IMG/VR virus record: IMGVR_UViG_3300010938_000090 | Span: 1 to 36,084 of that record | Direction: 5' to 3' (one strand) | From: a virus | DNA: 36,084 nt | Part shown: positions 7,145 through 16,300 of the stretch, piece by piece | Position numbering within the stretch: the stretch's first letter is position 1 | Layout: each line of letters begins with the position of its first letter | The notes under the pieces: model-generated | Databases searched by the model: none | What the model saw: the letters and a program-made list of their open reading frames with translations, nothing else | What the model was told of the DNA's origin: nothing | Program-made: the position numbers and the translations under genes

Positions 7145-9591
7145 TGAAGATTTCGGTCTCGCAGTTCAGAGGCGAGGCCCCGAGGATTTCCCCTCGCGCC
7201 CTGCCGGAAGGATTCGGGCAGTCCGCAGTGAACTGCCGCCTTCTGTCGGGCGATCTCGAAGCGTGGAGGAACTTCAAGCCGGACACGACGCTCTGCAAGA
7301 CGAACGTCGTGTCCGTCTACCCGCTGAGAAGCGGCTCGACGCTGTACTGGCTGGAGTGGTCTCAATCCGAGCTTGACGTTGGGGCCTACACGGTTCATGT
7401 CGCACGCCCTATGATCGGCGGCGACGAGACGCAGCGCATCTATTTCACCGGTACTGATCTGCCTCGTTGGACCAACTTCACGATGGCGACGGGCGGAACG
7501 GGTTGCATGCCGAAGGCAAGCCGTCCGCTTGGAGTTCCTTCTCCATCGTCCCCTCCGACCGTTTCCGGGAACGTATCCGGTGGAGCGCCGATCGACATCT
7601 TCGACGACCTGAACTCTGCACAGAATGGCATTCCGCCAGGCTGGCAGTTCTGCCCACAGGTCAACACTGGCTCATCTACCAGACTCGTCGAGTGGGTTTC
7701 CACCGGAGGCGTCGGCAACACCGGCCGTCTGAGGTACAGCATCTTCAACAACGGCAACGGATACGCGGTCAGGGATTTCGGTGTTGGCAACAGCGACACG
7801 GTAACCGTCGAGTTCGATTTCAGGCTGGACAAGAAATTCGCGGACAAGTACCCAACCGAGAACCTTTGGTTGCCGAACGACTTTCAGTTTTGGGGTATCT
7901 CGTTGATGTGCGACTCGTCCGGTGCCGGGACGATGGTCGAGGTGACGGCTCAGGAACCCGCTCCAAGTTTCTCAGTCCTCGGGCGGGCGCCAACGACTGC
8001 GTTTGGCGGCGGCCCGGTGATCTCGTCGGTGGCGATCAGCACAGCCCCACCTCTCGGCACGTATACGCATTTCAAGCTGGTCGGTACGAAACAAAGCGGA
8101 GGGACGTACTCGTGGAACGTCCAGGCGTTCGTCGGCTCGACACAGATCATCAACGCAACCGTGTCAGGACTGCCCGCGAAGGGTGGTTTCTGCGGCGTCA
8201 CGGCATATGCGTCTTCAGCGCCTAACCACGGAGACCAGATTTTTTCGATCGACAACTTCCACGTCACCGGGACCGCTCCACCGGCAGACGCAAGCGATGA
8301 TCTGGCGACGAGTTACGTCTACACGTTCGTCAACGACATCGGCGAAGAAAGCGGACCGAGCCCGGCGAGTGCGACCGTCATTCGTGATTCTGGCTCGACT
8401 GTCGTCGTGACGACGCCGACGACGGTTCCAAGCGGAATCGGACCCGAGTGGGGGATTACGTCGAAGCGAATCTACAGGGCCGTGACCGGAGCGACCGGAA
8501 CGGCTTTCTACTTCGTCGCGGAGATACCGCTGGCGACGGCGACGTACAACGACAACTCCCTCGACAGCGAGGTCGTTGCCCGCGGATTGTTGATCTCCGA
8601 GAACTGGGCGCTTCCGCCGGACGACCTGCGCGGGATTCTCGCGCTGCCGAACGGCATCATGGCCGGCTTCAGAAAGAATCAGCTTTGCCTGAGCGCGCAA
8701 GACAGGCCGCACGCATGGCCGGTTGAATACCGACTGGCAACCGACTTCGAGATCGTCGGCATCGGCGCGATCGACACGATGGTCGTGATCTGCACGGAAG
8801 CCTTCCCTTACATTGCGGCAGGCAACTCTCCGGACGCCTACAGCATGGCGAAGCTGGAGATTCCTCAGGGTTGCGTCTCCGGGCGCTCGATTGCATACAT
8901 CGCCGGCATCGGCGTTCTGTACGCATCGCCGGACGGACTGGTCGCCGTGTCAGGGCCTGGACGGGTCTCCGTCGTTACGGAAAAGCTGTTTTCACGGAAA
9001 GAGTGGCAGGCACTGAAGCCGTCGTCGATCATTGGTTTGTCGCACGACAACAGATACTTCGGCTTTTACGACACCGGAACGGAGAATGGCGGATTCGTCA
9101 TCGACTTCGGAGATGCCGGATTCGGCAAGGTGTCGCTTGCGTTCCACGCAAGAGCTGGCTACTCCGACCCGTTGACGGATTCGCTGTTCATCGTTCTCGA
9201 CCAGAACAGTCCACCAGGACCGCTAGGAAGTCCGGCTTCAGGCCAGTTCACGGTCAACGGCGGGACACTCTACCGGTTCGACGAGTACGATGGTTCGCCG
9301 CCTGGGTTCAACGCCAGGATTCCGTATCGGTGGAAGAGCAAGTCGTACCTGCTGCCGTACGCCGCCGACTTCCGCTACGCGGTCGTCAAGGCCGAGTCCT
9401 ATGACGACCTGACGATGGTGTTGTATGCGAACGGGCAGTCCTACTACTCCGTCGAAGTGACCGGGGACACCGAGATCGCTCTTCCGACACCTCCGAGGAC
9501 ATCGGCGGCGACGCAGTTTCACGTGGAACTCTACGGGACTGCAAGGGTGTACTCGTTGCAGATCGCAGAGGATGTATCGGAGATCGACTGA
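7144..9591 (+). CDS. Large tail protein, nozzle/tail-tube-like, with inserted beta-sandwich
   Basis: An 815-residue protein starting KISVSQFRGEAPRISPRALP. This N-terminus (small greedy FRG-x-PR motif, then many strands) is typical of the long beta-rich tail proteins that follow adaptors in podovirus-like phages; by position it corresponds to the T7 gp12-type nozzle. Residues ~150-375 look like an inserted lectin/concanavalin-like sandwich (DIFDDLNS...GIPPGWQF, then VTVEFDFRLDKKF and FSIDNFHV). A Fn3-like stretch (YVYTFVNDIGEESGPS) and propeller-like strands follow. ATG at 7144 has GGTGAG 5 bp upstream and overlaps the previous stop; a GTG at 7138 is less likely. The exact fold is inferred. 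Confidence 0.7.
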   Translation: MKISVSQFRGEAPRISPRALPEGFGQSAVNCRLLSGDLEAWRNFKPDTTLCKTNVVSVYPLRSGSTLYWLEWSQSELDVGAYTVHVARPMIGGDETQRIYFTGTDLPRWTNFTMATGGTGCMPKASRPLGVPSPSSPPTVSGNVSGGAPIDIFDDLNSAQNGIPPGWQFCPQVNTGSSTRLVEWVSTGGVGNTGRLRYSIFNNGNGYAVRDFGVGNSDTVTVEFDFRLDKKFADKYPTENLWLPNDFQFWGISLMCDSSGAGTMVEVTAQEPAPSFSVLGRAPTTAFGGGPVISSVAISTAPPLGTYTHFKLVGTKQSGGTYSWNVQAFVGSTQIINATVSGLPAKGGFCGVTAYASSAPNHGDQIFSIDNFHVTGTAPPADASDDLATSYVYTFVNDIGEESGPSPASATVIRDSGSTVVVTTPTTVPSGIGPEWGITSKRIYRAVTGATGTAFYFVAEIPLATATYNDNSLDSEVVARGLLISENWALPPDDLRGILALPNGIMAGFRKNQLCLSAQDRPHAWPVEYRLATDFEIVGIGAIDTMVVICTEAFPYIAAGNSPDAYSMAKLEIPQGCVSGRSIAYIAGIGVLYASPDGLVAVSGPGRVSVVTEKLFSRKEWQALKPSSIIGLSHDNRYFGFYDTGTENGGFVIDFGDAGFGKVSLAFHARAGYSDPLTDSLFIVLDQNSPPGPLGSPASGQFTVNGGTLYRFDEYDGSPPGFNARIPYRWKSKSYLLPYAADFRYAVVKAESYDDLTMVLYANGQSYYSVEVTGDTEIALPTPPRTSAATQFHVELYGTARVYSLQIAEDVSEID

Positions 9592-10085
9592 TGGCCGATT
9601 TCGGCAAGCCGGCCATTCCGACGCCGCGCGGAATCGAGCGCGATCTGGCGACTGCGATCTCCAACATCAGGGAGCGCATCGAACGGATCGAGGCGAGCCT
9701 GTCGAGAACCGTCTCGATACAGGAAGCCGCTCGCCCGTCAGCATCTTCTTCGTCCACGGCCTCGCTTTCCTCGTTGCAGGCGCAGATCGACAGCCTGAAG
9801 ACGACCATTGACGCATGGCTTGCAAATGGCGCTCCCGTCCGCGTCTACATCGACGGGGCCGATATCGGCGTTACGTTCGGCATCGACTTCATTGCCACTG
9901 ACGCGGCGCGGGTCAGCGGCTTGAACGCCGGGACCAAGGCCGATGTCTCCATCGGGACGAACATGGACATCAACGCCAGGTCCGACGCCGGCATGATCGC
10001 GGTGATCGGGCCAGCCCCGGATATGGACAGCGGCACGATGAGAATCGCGGTCATCGGCCAGGAGCAGACGGCGACGATCGCATGA
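9591..10085 (+). CDS. Small virion protein with C-terminal copy of the GQEQTATIA motif
   Basis: A 164-residue protein. Residues ~15-40 form a coiled coil (ERDLATAISNIRERIERIEA), followed by a Ser/Ala-rich linker, a second helix and a beta-rich half with VRVYIDGADIGVTFGIDF. It ends in MRIAVIGQEQTATIA, nearly the same as one unit of the repeat array in the protein at 2-2014. Good ribosome binding site (GGAG, 8 bp) and TGATG overlap with the upstream gene. A coiled-coil trimeriser plus strands suggests a short fibre or tail accessory. Confidence 0.65.
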   Translation: MADFGKPAIPTPRGIERDLATAISNIRERIERIEASLSRTVSIQEAARPSASSSSTASLSSLQAQIDSLKTTIDAWLANGAPVRVYIDGADIGVTFGIDFIATDAARVSGLNAGTKADVSIGTNMDINARSDAGMIAVIGPAPDMDSGTMRIAVIGQEQTATIA

Positions 10086-10492
10086 TCTGGAGGGTTGCGG
10101 ACGACGAACTGGACGATGCTTGGCCGGTCTTGCAGCGTCTGGCACCGCCGCAGATTGAAGGGCATAATGTCGGGATCGAAGAAGTCAGGCGGCAGATCGA
10201 GCAGGGTGTCGCAGCCCTGTTCGCCTCGGATGAGGGCTACGTGCTGCTTGCCATCGACGGTCTCGACCTTGTGATCTGGTGTGCTGTTGCAACCAGCGGA
10301 CACGCTGACATTGCGAAGTACCTTGGCGAGATCGAGAGGATCGCCGCGTACATCGGCGCAAAGCGCATCGTGATGCGCTCGCCACGCATTGGCTGGCTCC
10401 GCAGGTTGCCACAGCGATGGAAGGTTGTCGATGTGACGTACTGCCTGGAAGTCGGCGATGCGAAGGAACAAGGGCACCGTTCAGGAAACTGA
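10082..10492 (+). CDS. GNAT-fold-like small protein (T7 gp13 position)
   Basis: A 136-residue protein starting MIWRVADDELDDAWPVLQRL, with LFASDEGYVLLAIDGLDLVI and a later YLGEIERIAAYIGAKRIVM helix-strand pair. This order resembles an N-acetyltransferase (GNAT) fold, though the acetyl-CoA loop (Q/RxxGxG/A) is not clear. GNAT-like proteins are common just before internal virion proteins in T7-type phages. The start overlaps the previous stop (ATGA), and the 3' end overlaps the next gene by 35 bp. A catalytic role is doubtful. Confidence 0.55.
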   Translation: MIWRVADDELDDAWPVLQRLAPPQIEGHNVGIEEVRRQIEQGVAALFASDEGYVLLAIDGLDLVIWCAVATSGHADIAKYLGEIERIAAYIGAKRIVMRSPRIGWLRRLPQRWKVVDVTYCLEVGDAKEQGHRSGN

Positions 10493-11105
10493 GGCCGAGC
10501 GCGCTGCCGCCGCAATGGCGCAGGCGAAATTCGCCGATTACAAAGCCCGTTGGGCACCGCGCCACGCCGCTCTGGCGAAAGCCGTGGAGGCGATGGGAAG
10601 GCCGGACTCTTTCGAAAGAGAGACGGCCAAGTCAACCATCGGCGCGGATACGTCGCTTGCCTATCAAGGCATCATGGACAAGCTCGCCTCCCAACGCAGG
10701 CAGGCGGGCATCACTCCGCTTTCTCCGGCAGCGAAGCTTGGCACTTCCGGGATGCTGGCAGACCGCGCCACGTCGGTCGGCATCGGCATGGAGCGCGGAA
10801 ACGAAATCGTGGATGAGGCATACCTGCGCGGACTCGGCCAACTGATGGCGATCGGCCGAGGTCAGGGAGCCGCCGCTTCACGTGGGATCATGGATCAGGC
10901 GTCTCTGGCGGCGCAGAACGCGCGAAGCCAGGCCGAGGAGGCCGCCGCCCGCAGATTCGGCAACGCGCAGCTTCTTGGGACGGCGATGGGAATGGGTGCG
11001 CGCTACATGACCTCACCTATGGGCACGAGGATTCCGCAGCCGCAGTACGGCACCGACGTGATGGACTACTCGGACTACGTGCCGATGCCTGAGTGGAGAC
11101 CGTAG
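10458..11105 (+). CDS. Internal virion protein (T7 gp14-like position)
   Basis: A 215-residue, Ala-rich helical protein. The N-terminal part is charged (ETEAERAAAAMAQAKFADYK); the centre has small-residue helices (GRGQGAAASRGIMDQASLAA, LLGTAMGMGARYM); the C-terminus is an extended acidic tail (YGTDVMDYSDYVPMPEWRP). Start ATG follows CTGGAAGTCGGCG. In T7-like phages a protein of this size and composition precedes the larger ejected proteins and inserts in the outer membrane during infection. Assigned by position and composition. Confidence 0.55.
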   Translation: MRRNKGTVQETEAERAAAAMAQAKFADYKARWAPRHAALAKAVEAMGRPDSFERETAKSTIGADTSLAYQGIMDKLASQRRQAGITPLSPAAKLGTSGMLADRATSVGIGMERGNEIVDEAYLRGLGQLMAIGRGQGAAASRGIMDQASLAAQNARSQAEEAAARRFGNAQLLGTAMGMGARYMTSPMGTRIPQPQYGTDVMDYSDYVPMPEWRP

Positions 11106-11107
11106 CC

Positions 11108-11491
11108 ATGCCGATGCTGTACGAGGCCCTTCCACAGGTGGGCTCTGCGCAGGCTGCATACGCAGCGATGACGCGGGACATGTGGAATCAGTGGGTGAGC
11201 CAGTTCATCCCGATCGAGAACACGCTGATCGACTACTCTTCCGACGTGACTTTGCCGGCGAAGAACATGCAGCGCGCAATCGAAGGCGTCAGGTCGTCGT
11301 TCTCCGGGATCGGAGACTTGTCGCGCCGCATGTATCCTGGCATCAACCTGACGCCGGAAGAACGTCAGGCTGCCGATCTTCAGAAGAGCCTCGCGCAAGC
11401 CAAGGCGGAAGTCGGAGCAGCGAACATCGCGCGTCAGCGCACCGTAGAGCGCCAGCGGGGGATTCTTGGCGCACCCATGCCGGCGGTGTGA
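11108..11491 (+). CDS. Hypothetical internal virion protein
   Basis: 127 residues starting MPMLYEALPQVGSAQAAYAA, helical throughout, with a charged C-terminal helix (LQKSLAQAKAEVGAANIARQ). ATG at 11108 has GGAG 9 bp upstream. It lies in a tight run of genes between two Ala/Gly-rich virion protein genes. No family is recognised, but the context suggests a component of the internal core. Confidence 0.55.
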   Translation: MPMLYEALPQVGSAQAAYAAMTRDMWNQWVSQFIPIENTLIDYSSDVTLPAKNMQRAIEGVRSSFSGIGDLSRRMYPGINLTPEERQAADLQKSLAQAKAEVGAANIARQRTVERQRGILGAPMPAV

Positions 11492-11494
11492 CAG

Positions 11495-11809
11495 ATGGCA
11501 GGCATCGGAATCAATCCGGCCACCGGATACGCAGGCTTCAATACGAGACTGTACGGCATCGAAGGCTATGGTGTCCGTCAGGGCGCAGAAGCCTTGTCGC
11601 AGATGGGTGCGGCAGCGCGCGCTGAATCCGACAGGGAGCGGTTGAACCGCAGCATCGTCTCGGCGAACAGGGCGGCAAACGTGCAGCTCGGGGCGGCTGC
11701 TGGCGGTGTAGGTGGTGCTGCCCTTGGTGCCAAGATCGGCGCGGTCGGCGGACCCGTCGGAGCAATCGTCGGCACCGTCATCGGCGGACTTCTTGGAGGG
11801 CTCTTCTGA
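11495..11809 (+). CDS. Glycine-zipper membrane-active virion protein
   Basis: A 104-residue protein. The first ~65 residues are polar. The last ~40 (from GAAAGGVGGAALGAKIG to GTVIGGLLGGLF) are a glycine-zipper segment with G-x-x-x-G spacing and almost no charge, typical of proteins that insert into or span membranes as oligomers. Its position in the internal virion protein cluster suggests a part of the ejection channel; a role in lysis is less likely since the lysis genes lie 9 kb away. The stop overlaps the next ATG (TGATG). Confidence 0.65.
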   Translation: MAGIGINPATGYAGFNTRLYGIEGYGVRQGAEALSQMGAAARAESDRERLNRSIVSANRAANVQLGAAAGGVGGAALGAKIGAVGGPVGAIVGTVIGGLLGGLF

Positions 11810-13392
11810 TGCAATACACGCCTCCGGCCGCCGGTATTCTGTCCGGTTTCGAGAAGGGAATCGACCTCTACCAGAAACTGGTCGAGCGCCCGAAGATCGA
11901 GCAAGAAGAGCGCGCCTACAAAACGCGCCAGCGCGAGCGCGAGGAAATCGAATTCCAAGGCCGGCAGGAAGACCGCGCAACGCAGCGTGAAAGAGGTATT
12001 CGCAACGAAGAGGCGGCGCGCATCAAGGGCCAACTCGACCTCATCGCGAACGAACAGGAAAGCCTTGCCCAACAGGCGGCCGCGCTGCGCATCCAGTACG
12101 GCAGCGAGATTCCAACCGAGGCCAAGGCCAAACTCGGGGCGGCGTTTCGTGCGCTTCAGGCCAAGCGGGAAAAGCTCCTGTCCGATGCGGAAGGTCTGTG
12201 GAAGAAAGTCAACGAGACGGGAACCGGCGCACTGCAAAGGCTGAACGCAGGAGACACGAACGTCGGCAACAAGGATCTGCTTTCCGCGGTGGCGATCACC
12301 GGGTACGACCCGAGGCTTCTGACGCAGCCCGATCCGACGCTTCCGTCGCCTCTACAGAAAGCCGTCATGGATGTCCATGACGCGATGGAGAGCGGCAATT
12401 TCGAGAAGGCGGCGGACGCGGCGAACGTGATTCTGTCGCCAGAGCTTCGCAAGGGAGTCGGATCGCCCGGCGCGGACGGCACGACGATCACGAAGAAGGA
12501 GATCGTCGGCTTCGTCCCATCGCCGGACGGAGGGAGGGTCAGCCCGGTCCTGCGCGTGTACACGGTGGGCAATCCGCAGGGGTACATCGCGCCGGTGACG
12601 AAGAATCGAACCGCCGATCCGAATGACGAGCCCGTGTTCCTCTCGATGGAAGACCTGCTTGATCGCGTCGGCAAGGTCAAGCAACTGGCCGACGTGTTCA
12701 GCACGCCGGCGATGCAGCAGAAGCTTCAGGAGGGACTGCAAAAAGGCGCGGACGACATCGACGTTGCACTCGAATACTTCGGCCGGATACCTCTGCCGAA
12801 GAACATCGGTGGCATCTACGGCCGCACCAAGGTCGATCGCATCGACGCTGGAGACAAGGTAATTATCGTCGTGCGCGATCGCCTGACAGGGGAAATCCTC
12901 GATCAGCAGGAGGTGCCAAAAGGCGTCTCCCCGGACGCCGCGACGAAGGCGCAAGCCACCGTCACCGCCGCGGGTATCCGCGCCGGCAGCGCGGAGAGAG
13001 TTGCCCAAACGAGGCAGGCAGGGAAGACCCCCTCAGGAATCGGCGCGGGCGCCACGCCGAAGCTTACGGACAGGAACATCGAGTCGCTCGTCGACAATGC
13101 AGCATCGAAGATCGGTCTGTTCAGGGACAAGGGCACCTGGTACAAGCTGGAAGAAAGGAACGGCCGGCAGGTGCGCGTCGAGCCGAACCAGGATGACCTG
13201 AAGCTCATCAATCAGGTTCGCGCGGGGATCGTCTCGTACGCGAAGGGCGGAACGAAGGGAACGGAGCAGACGCGGGTGTACACCAGTCCGTCCGAGTTGC
13301 CGCCGCCTGAGCAGCGTGCCGTTGGTCAGCCGTTCAACCTGAACGGCAAACTCCGCGTGTGGATGGGGTCGGGATGGCTGCCGCTGGATTGA
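11809..13392 (+). CDS. Internal virion protein (T7 gp15-like position)
   Basis: A 527-residue protein. Residues ~25-110 form a long charged coiled coil (ERAYKTRQREREEIEFQGRQ), followed by mixed alpha/beta sequence, an Asp/Gly-rich middle and a C-terminal segment ending KLRVWMGSGWLPLD. It lies between the glycine-zipper protein and the giant ejected protein, overlapping both by one base (TGATG at each end), so the three are probably made in fixed ratio. This is the place of T7 gp15. There is no firm family match. Confidence 0.6.
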   Translation: MQYTPPAAGILSGFEKGIDLYQKLVERPKIEQEERAYKTRQREREEIEFQGRQEDRATQRERGIRNEEAARIKGQLDLIANEQESLAQQAAALRIQYGSEIPTEAKAKLGAAFRALQAKREKLLSDAEGLWKKVNETGTGALQRLNAGDTNVGNKDLLSAVAITGYDPRLLTQPDPTLPSPLQKAVMDVHDAMESGNFEKAADAANVILSPELRKGVGSPGADGTTITKKEIVGFVPSPDGGRVSPVLRVYTVGNPQGYIAPVTKNRTADPNDEPVFLSMEDLLDRVGKVKQLADVFSTPAMQQKLQEGLQKGADDIDVALEYFGRIPLPKNIGGIYGRTKVDRIDAGDKVIIVVRDRLTGEILDQQEVPKGVSPDAATKAQATVTAAGIRAGSAERVAQTRQAGKTPSGIGAGATPKLTDRNIESLVDNAASKIGLFRDKGTWYKLEERNGRQVRVEPNQDDLKLINQVRAGIVSYAKGGTKGTEQTRVYTSPSELPPPEQRAVGQPFNLNGKLRVWMGSGWLPLD

Positions 13393-16300
13393 TGTCCGAT
13401 GAGGAAGCGTTCGGCGTCGTCCGGGAAGAAACCGGCGGTCCGCAATTCGTTTCCGGAAGGCAGCTTCTCAGCGACGATGAAGCGTTCGGCACGTCGCCCG
13501 CAAGCGGCGATCTGCGCGATCCGCGCGACATCGCGGCGACTCGCGGACGACCCTATGCGCCGGCGATTCAGCAGCAGAACATTCAGCAGCCACTGATCCC
13601 TGGCTCTGCCGGGATTTCTGGTGGATCGCTGTCTGACGGCATGGCCGAGTACGTGTCGTTCGCGTCTCGGCTTGATGAGGAGCAGCAGACGCCGAAACCG
13701 CCGCCCGGCGCCGGCGTCATGTGGGGATACAACGGACAGATTCCGTCCGTCGTACGGCTTCCACCTGCCGGACCGGGTGGGATCAGGCCGACAGGCGAGA
13801 TCGGTCCGATTACCGGACCCAAGCCGACACTCGGCACGATGGCGCGCCACCTCGGGCGGGTGGTCGAGGACGTGCCGAAAGACATGGTGTACGGCACGGC
13901 GGCTCAGATTGCCGGCCTTCTGTCGAAGGCTGGAGTCGACGGCATGGCCGGCGCTGAGAAGCGCGCCCTGCAAAAGCAGGCCAGACTGGAGCTCGAACGC
14001 CTGTCGATGCGCCCTGAGTTCGAGGAAGACGGCCTTGCCGCGCTCGCATACGGCGGTCTTGAGAACATCGCCTACATGGCCCCGGTCATCGCCGGCTCGC
14101 TGTTGCTTGCCCCGGGAGAGACGATCCCGGCATTGGCGGGGATTTTCGAGCAGCAGGCCGCACGGAGCTACGGCGAGTACAGGCGCAAGGGGATAGGGGT
14201 AGAAAGGGCGCTTCCGCTCGCCCAGTTGCAGGGCCTGATCGAAGCCGGGACGGAAGCCCTTCCGATGGCGACGGTCGTCAAGATTCTGGGGAAGGGCGGG
14301 CTCAAGACGCTTCTTTCACAACGTCTGCGGGAATGGGCCGGAAGGGAAGTTCCATCTGAACTTCTGGCGTCGCTGTCCGAGACGGCCGTTGATCGCTACC
14401 TTGCCGTTGGTCCGGACGAGAAGACGCCGACGCTTGCCGAGTACCTCGAAGAAGTCAAAGGCCAGATTCCGCAGATTCTCGTGACAACCGGCATGATGGC
14501 CGGCGGGCTTGGGCTTGCCGGCAGGGCCGCCCAGCGCGCCGAGCGGAAGGCGACTGGCATCAAGCCAAGGGAAGAGAAGGCCACGCCGGAGACGCTTGAG
14601 GCGATCGAGCAGATGAGGCAGGCGTCGGCCGCTCAACCGCCGCCGTCGAAGTCGTTCGAGGCCGTCAAGGACAAGTTCGTCGCCGAGAAGGACGAAAGCG
14701 GCAATGTCGTCTATCGCGCCCCGAATGGAGCGAGGATCACGCCAGATCAGTGGGAGAACGCATCTGACCGGCTCAAGACTGCGTGGCTGACCCCGGTAGA
14801 AGGAGTGGCCGAGCAACCTGTACAGCAGGGACAGCCGCAGGAGCAACCGCAGAAACGCGAGTCGAGAAGGGTTGCGACTCTGCGAGAAGCGCTCGACCGC
14901 GAGACCGACCCGAAGGCCCGCGTCGAACTGCAACGCAAGTTGCAGGAGGCTGTTCGTGATGAGCAAATCCAGGCGGCCGCCCTGGACAAGGCGCAGCGCC
15001 TGACCGAGCTTGCGGCATCCGTAGAGGATGAGGGAATCCGCAGGGAATTCCTCGACGAGGCGAAGGATCAGCTGCGTAGGGCTGGCATCCTTGCGGAGAA
15101 AGAAACGCCGCCGGCAACTGGCATTGCGGTCAGGGAGCTCACTCACGAGGAGTCCGTCGCATCCGATCTCGAATCCCTGACAGAGCAGAGGCCAAGCGCC
15201 AAGGGAATCAGCGTCTCCGAATCCACGCTGGATGAGGCCGTCGGGCAGGAAAAGCCGGAAGCGAAACCGAGCGCCAAGGGAATCAGCGTCGAGACGATCC
15301 CGTTCGAACAGGCTCTTCCAAAGGACGTGACGGAGAAAGCGGCCCCAACGGCCGGCATAAATGTCACCGAGATGACGCCGGAAGAGGCTCGATCCTCTGG
15401 GCTCATCGAGCATGCCGAAGCGATCACGCCGGAAGAATACGCGACCGAGAAAGCCAACAGTGAGGCGCAGATTGCCGCTCAGGAGGCGGCGGCGGCAGAG
15501 CAGCCGGTCCCCCCGGCTGGTGCGAAATCGGCAGACCGTGCGCTTGGTCTGATCGCCGAGGCGCGCCAGAGGATCCAGACGCTTCAGTCGGATGCGGAGC
15601 AGAACCCGGAGATCGCAGCAGAGGCGAAGAAGGAAATCGCTTTCGAACGGAACAAGATTCGCCGCCTCGTCGAGGCGAGGAGCGCGCTCGCCAAGGCGAC
15701 CAAGGTGAAGGACAAGGCTCTCCAGGCCAAGGTCGTCGAGAAGGCGAACAAGGTCATCGAGTCCTACGCCACGAAAGAGGAGCCCGCCAAAGTCGAAAAG
15801 GCCGGCAAGGAGCAGCCAGAGCCGAAGTACAAGGACAGCCGCCTGCTGACCCTTTTGGTGAAAGTCGGAGGCATCAGCAGGTCGATCATGCACGACCTTG
15901 GCCTGGACGACGTGTACAAGATCACGACCAGAATCGACAAGCGTGGCGTGCGCGTTCCTCAGAAGAGGAAACTCACCCAACTCATCATCAACGGGAAACC
16001 GCTCTTTCCGAAGGATGGCGGTCTACAGGAGGATGGGGTTCTCTACTACCTGAAAGAGGCCGGATTCCTCCAAAGCGATGATGTCGGGATAGATCAGGCA
16101 GGCAAGCTCATCGAGAGGGAACTTGAGTCTCCGGGGTCCGTTCGCCCAATCGGAGAGGCCGAACTCTTCGAGCAGGCGAAAGCGCAGAAGGCGCAGGATG
16201 AAGAGCACAGGGAAGAGCTCATCGACGACCTGCGCAGCATCGGCGTACACGTAGACAAGAACGCCAGCCTGAAGGACGTTCGTGAAGCGCATGCGCGAGC

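Noticed and set aside
3351-10085. Diversity-generating retroelement acting on a fibre or tail gene
   Set aside because: No reverse transcriptase, no template/variable repeat pair with adenine-specific changes was seen.
11495-11809. Glycine-zipper gene as an extra holin
   Set aside because: It is embedded in the internal virion protein run, far from the lysis genes, so a role in DNA ejection fits better.
14316-15980. 554-codon - strand frame within the same gene
   Set aside because: Same antisense shadow pattern; no motif or start signal.
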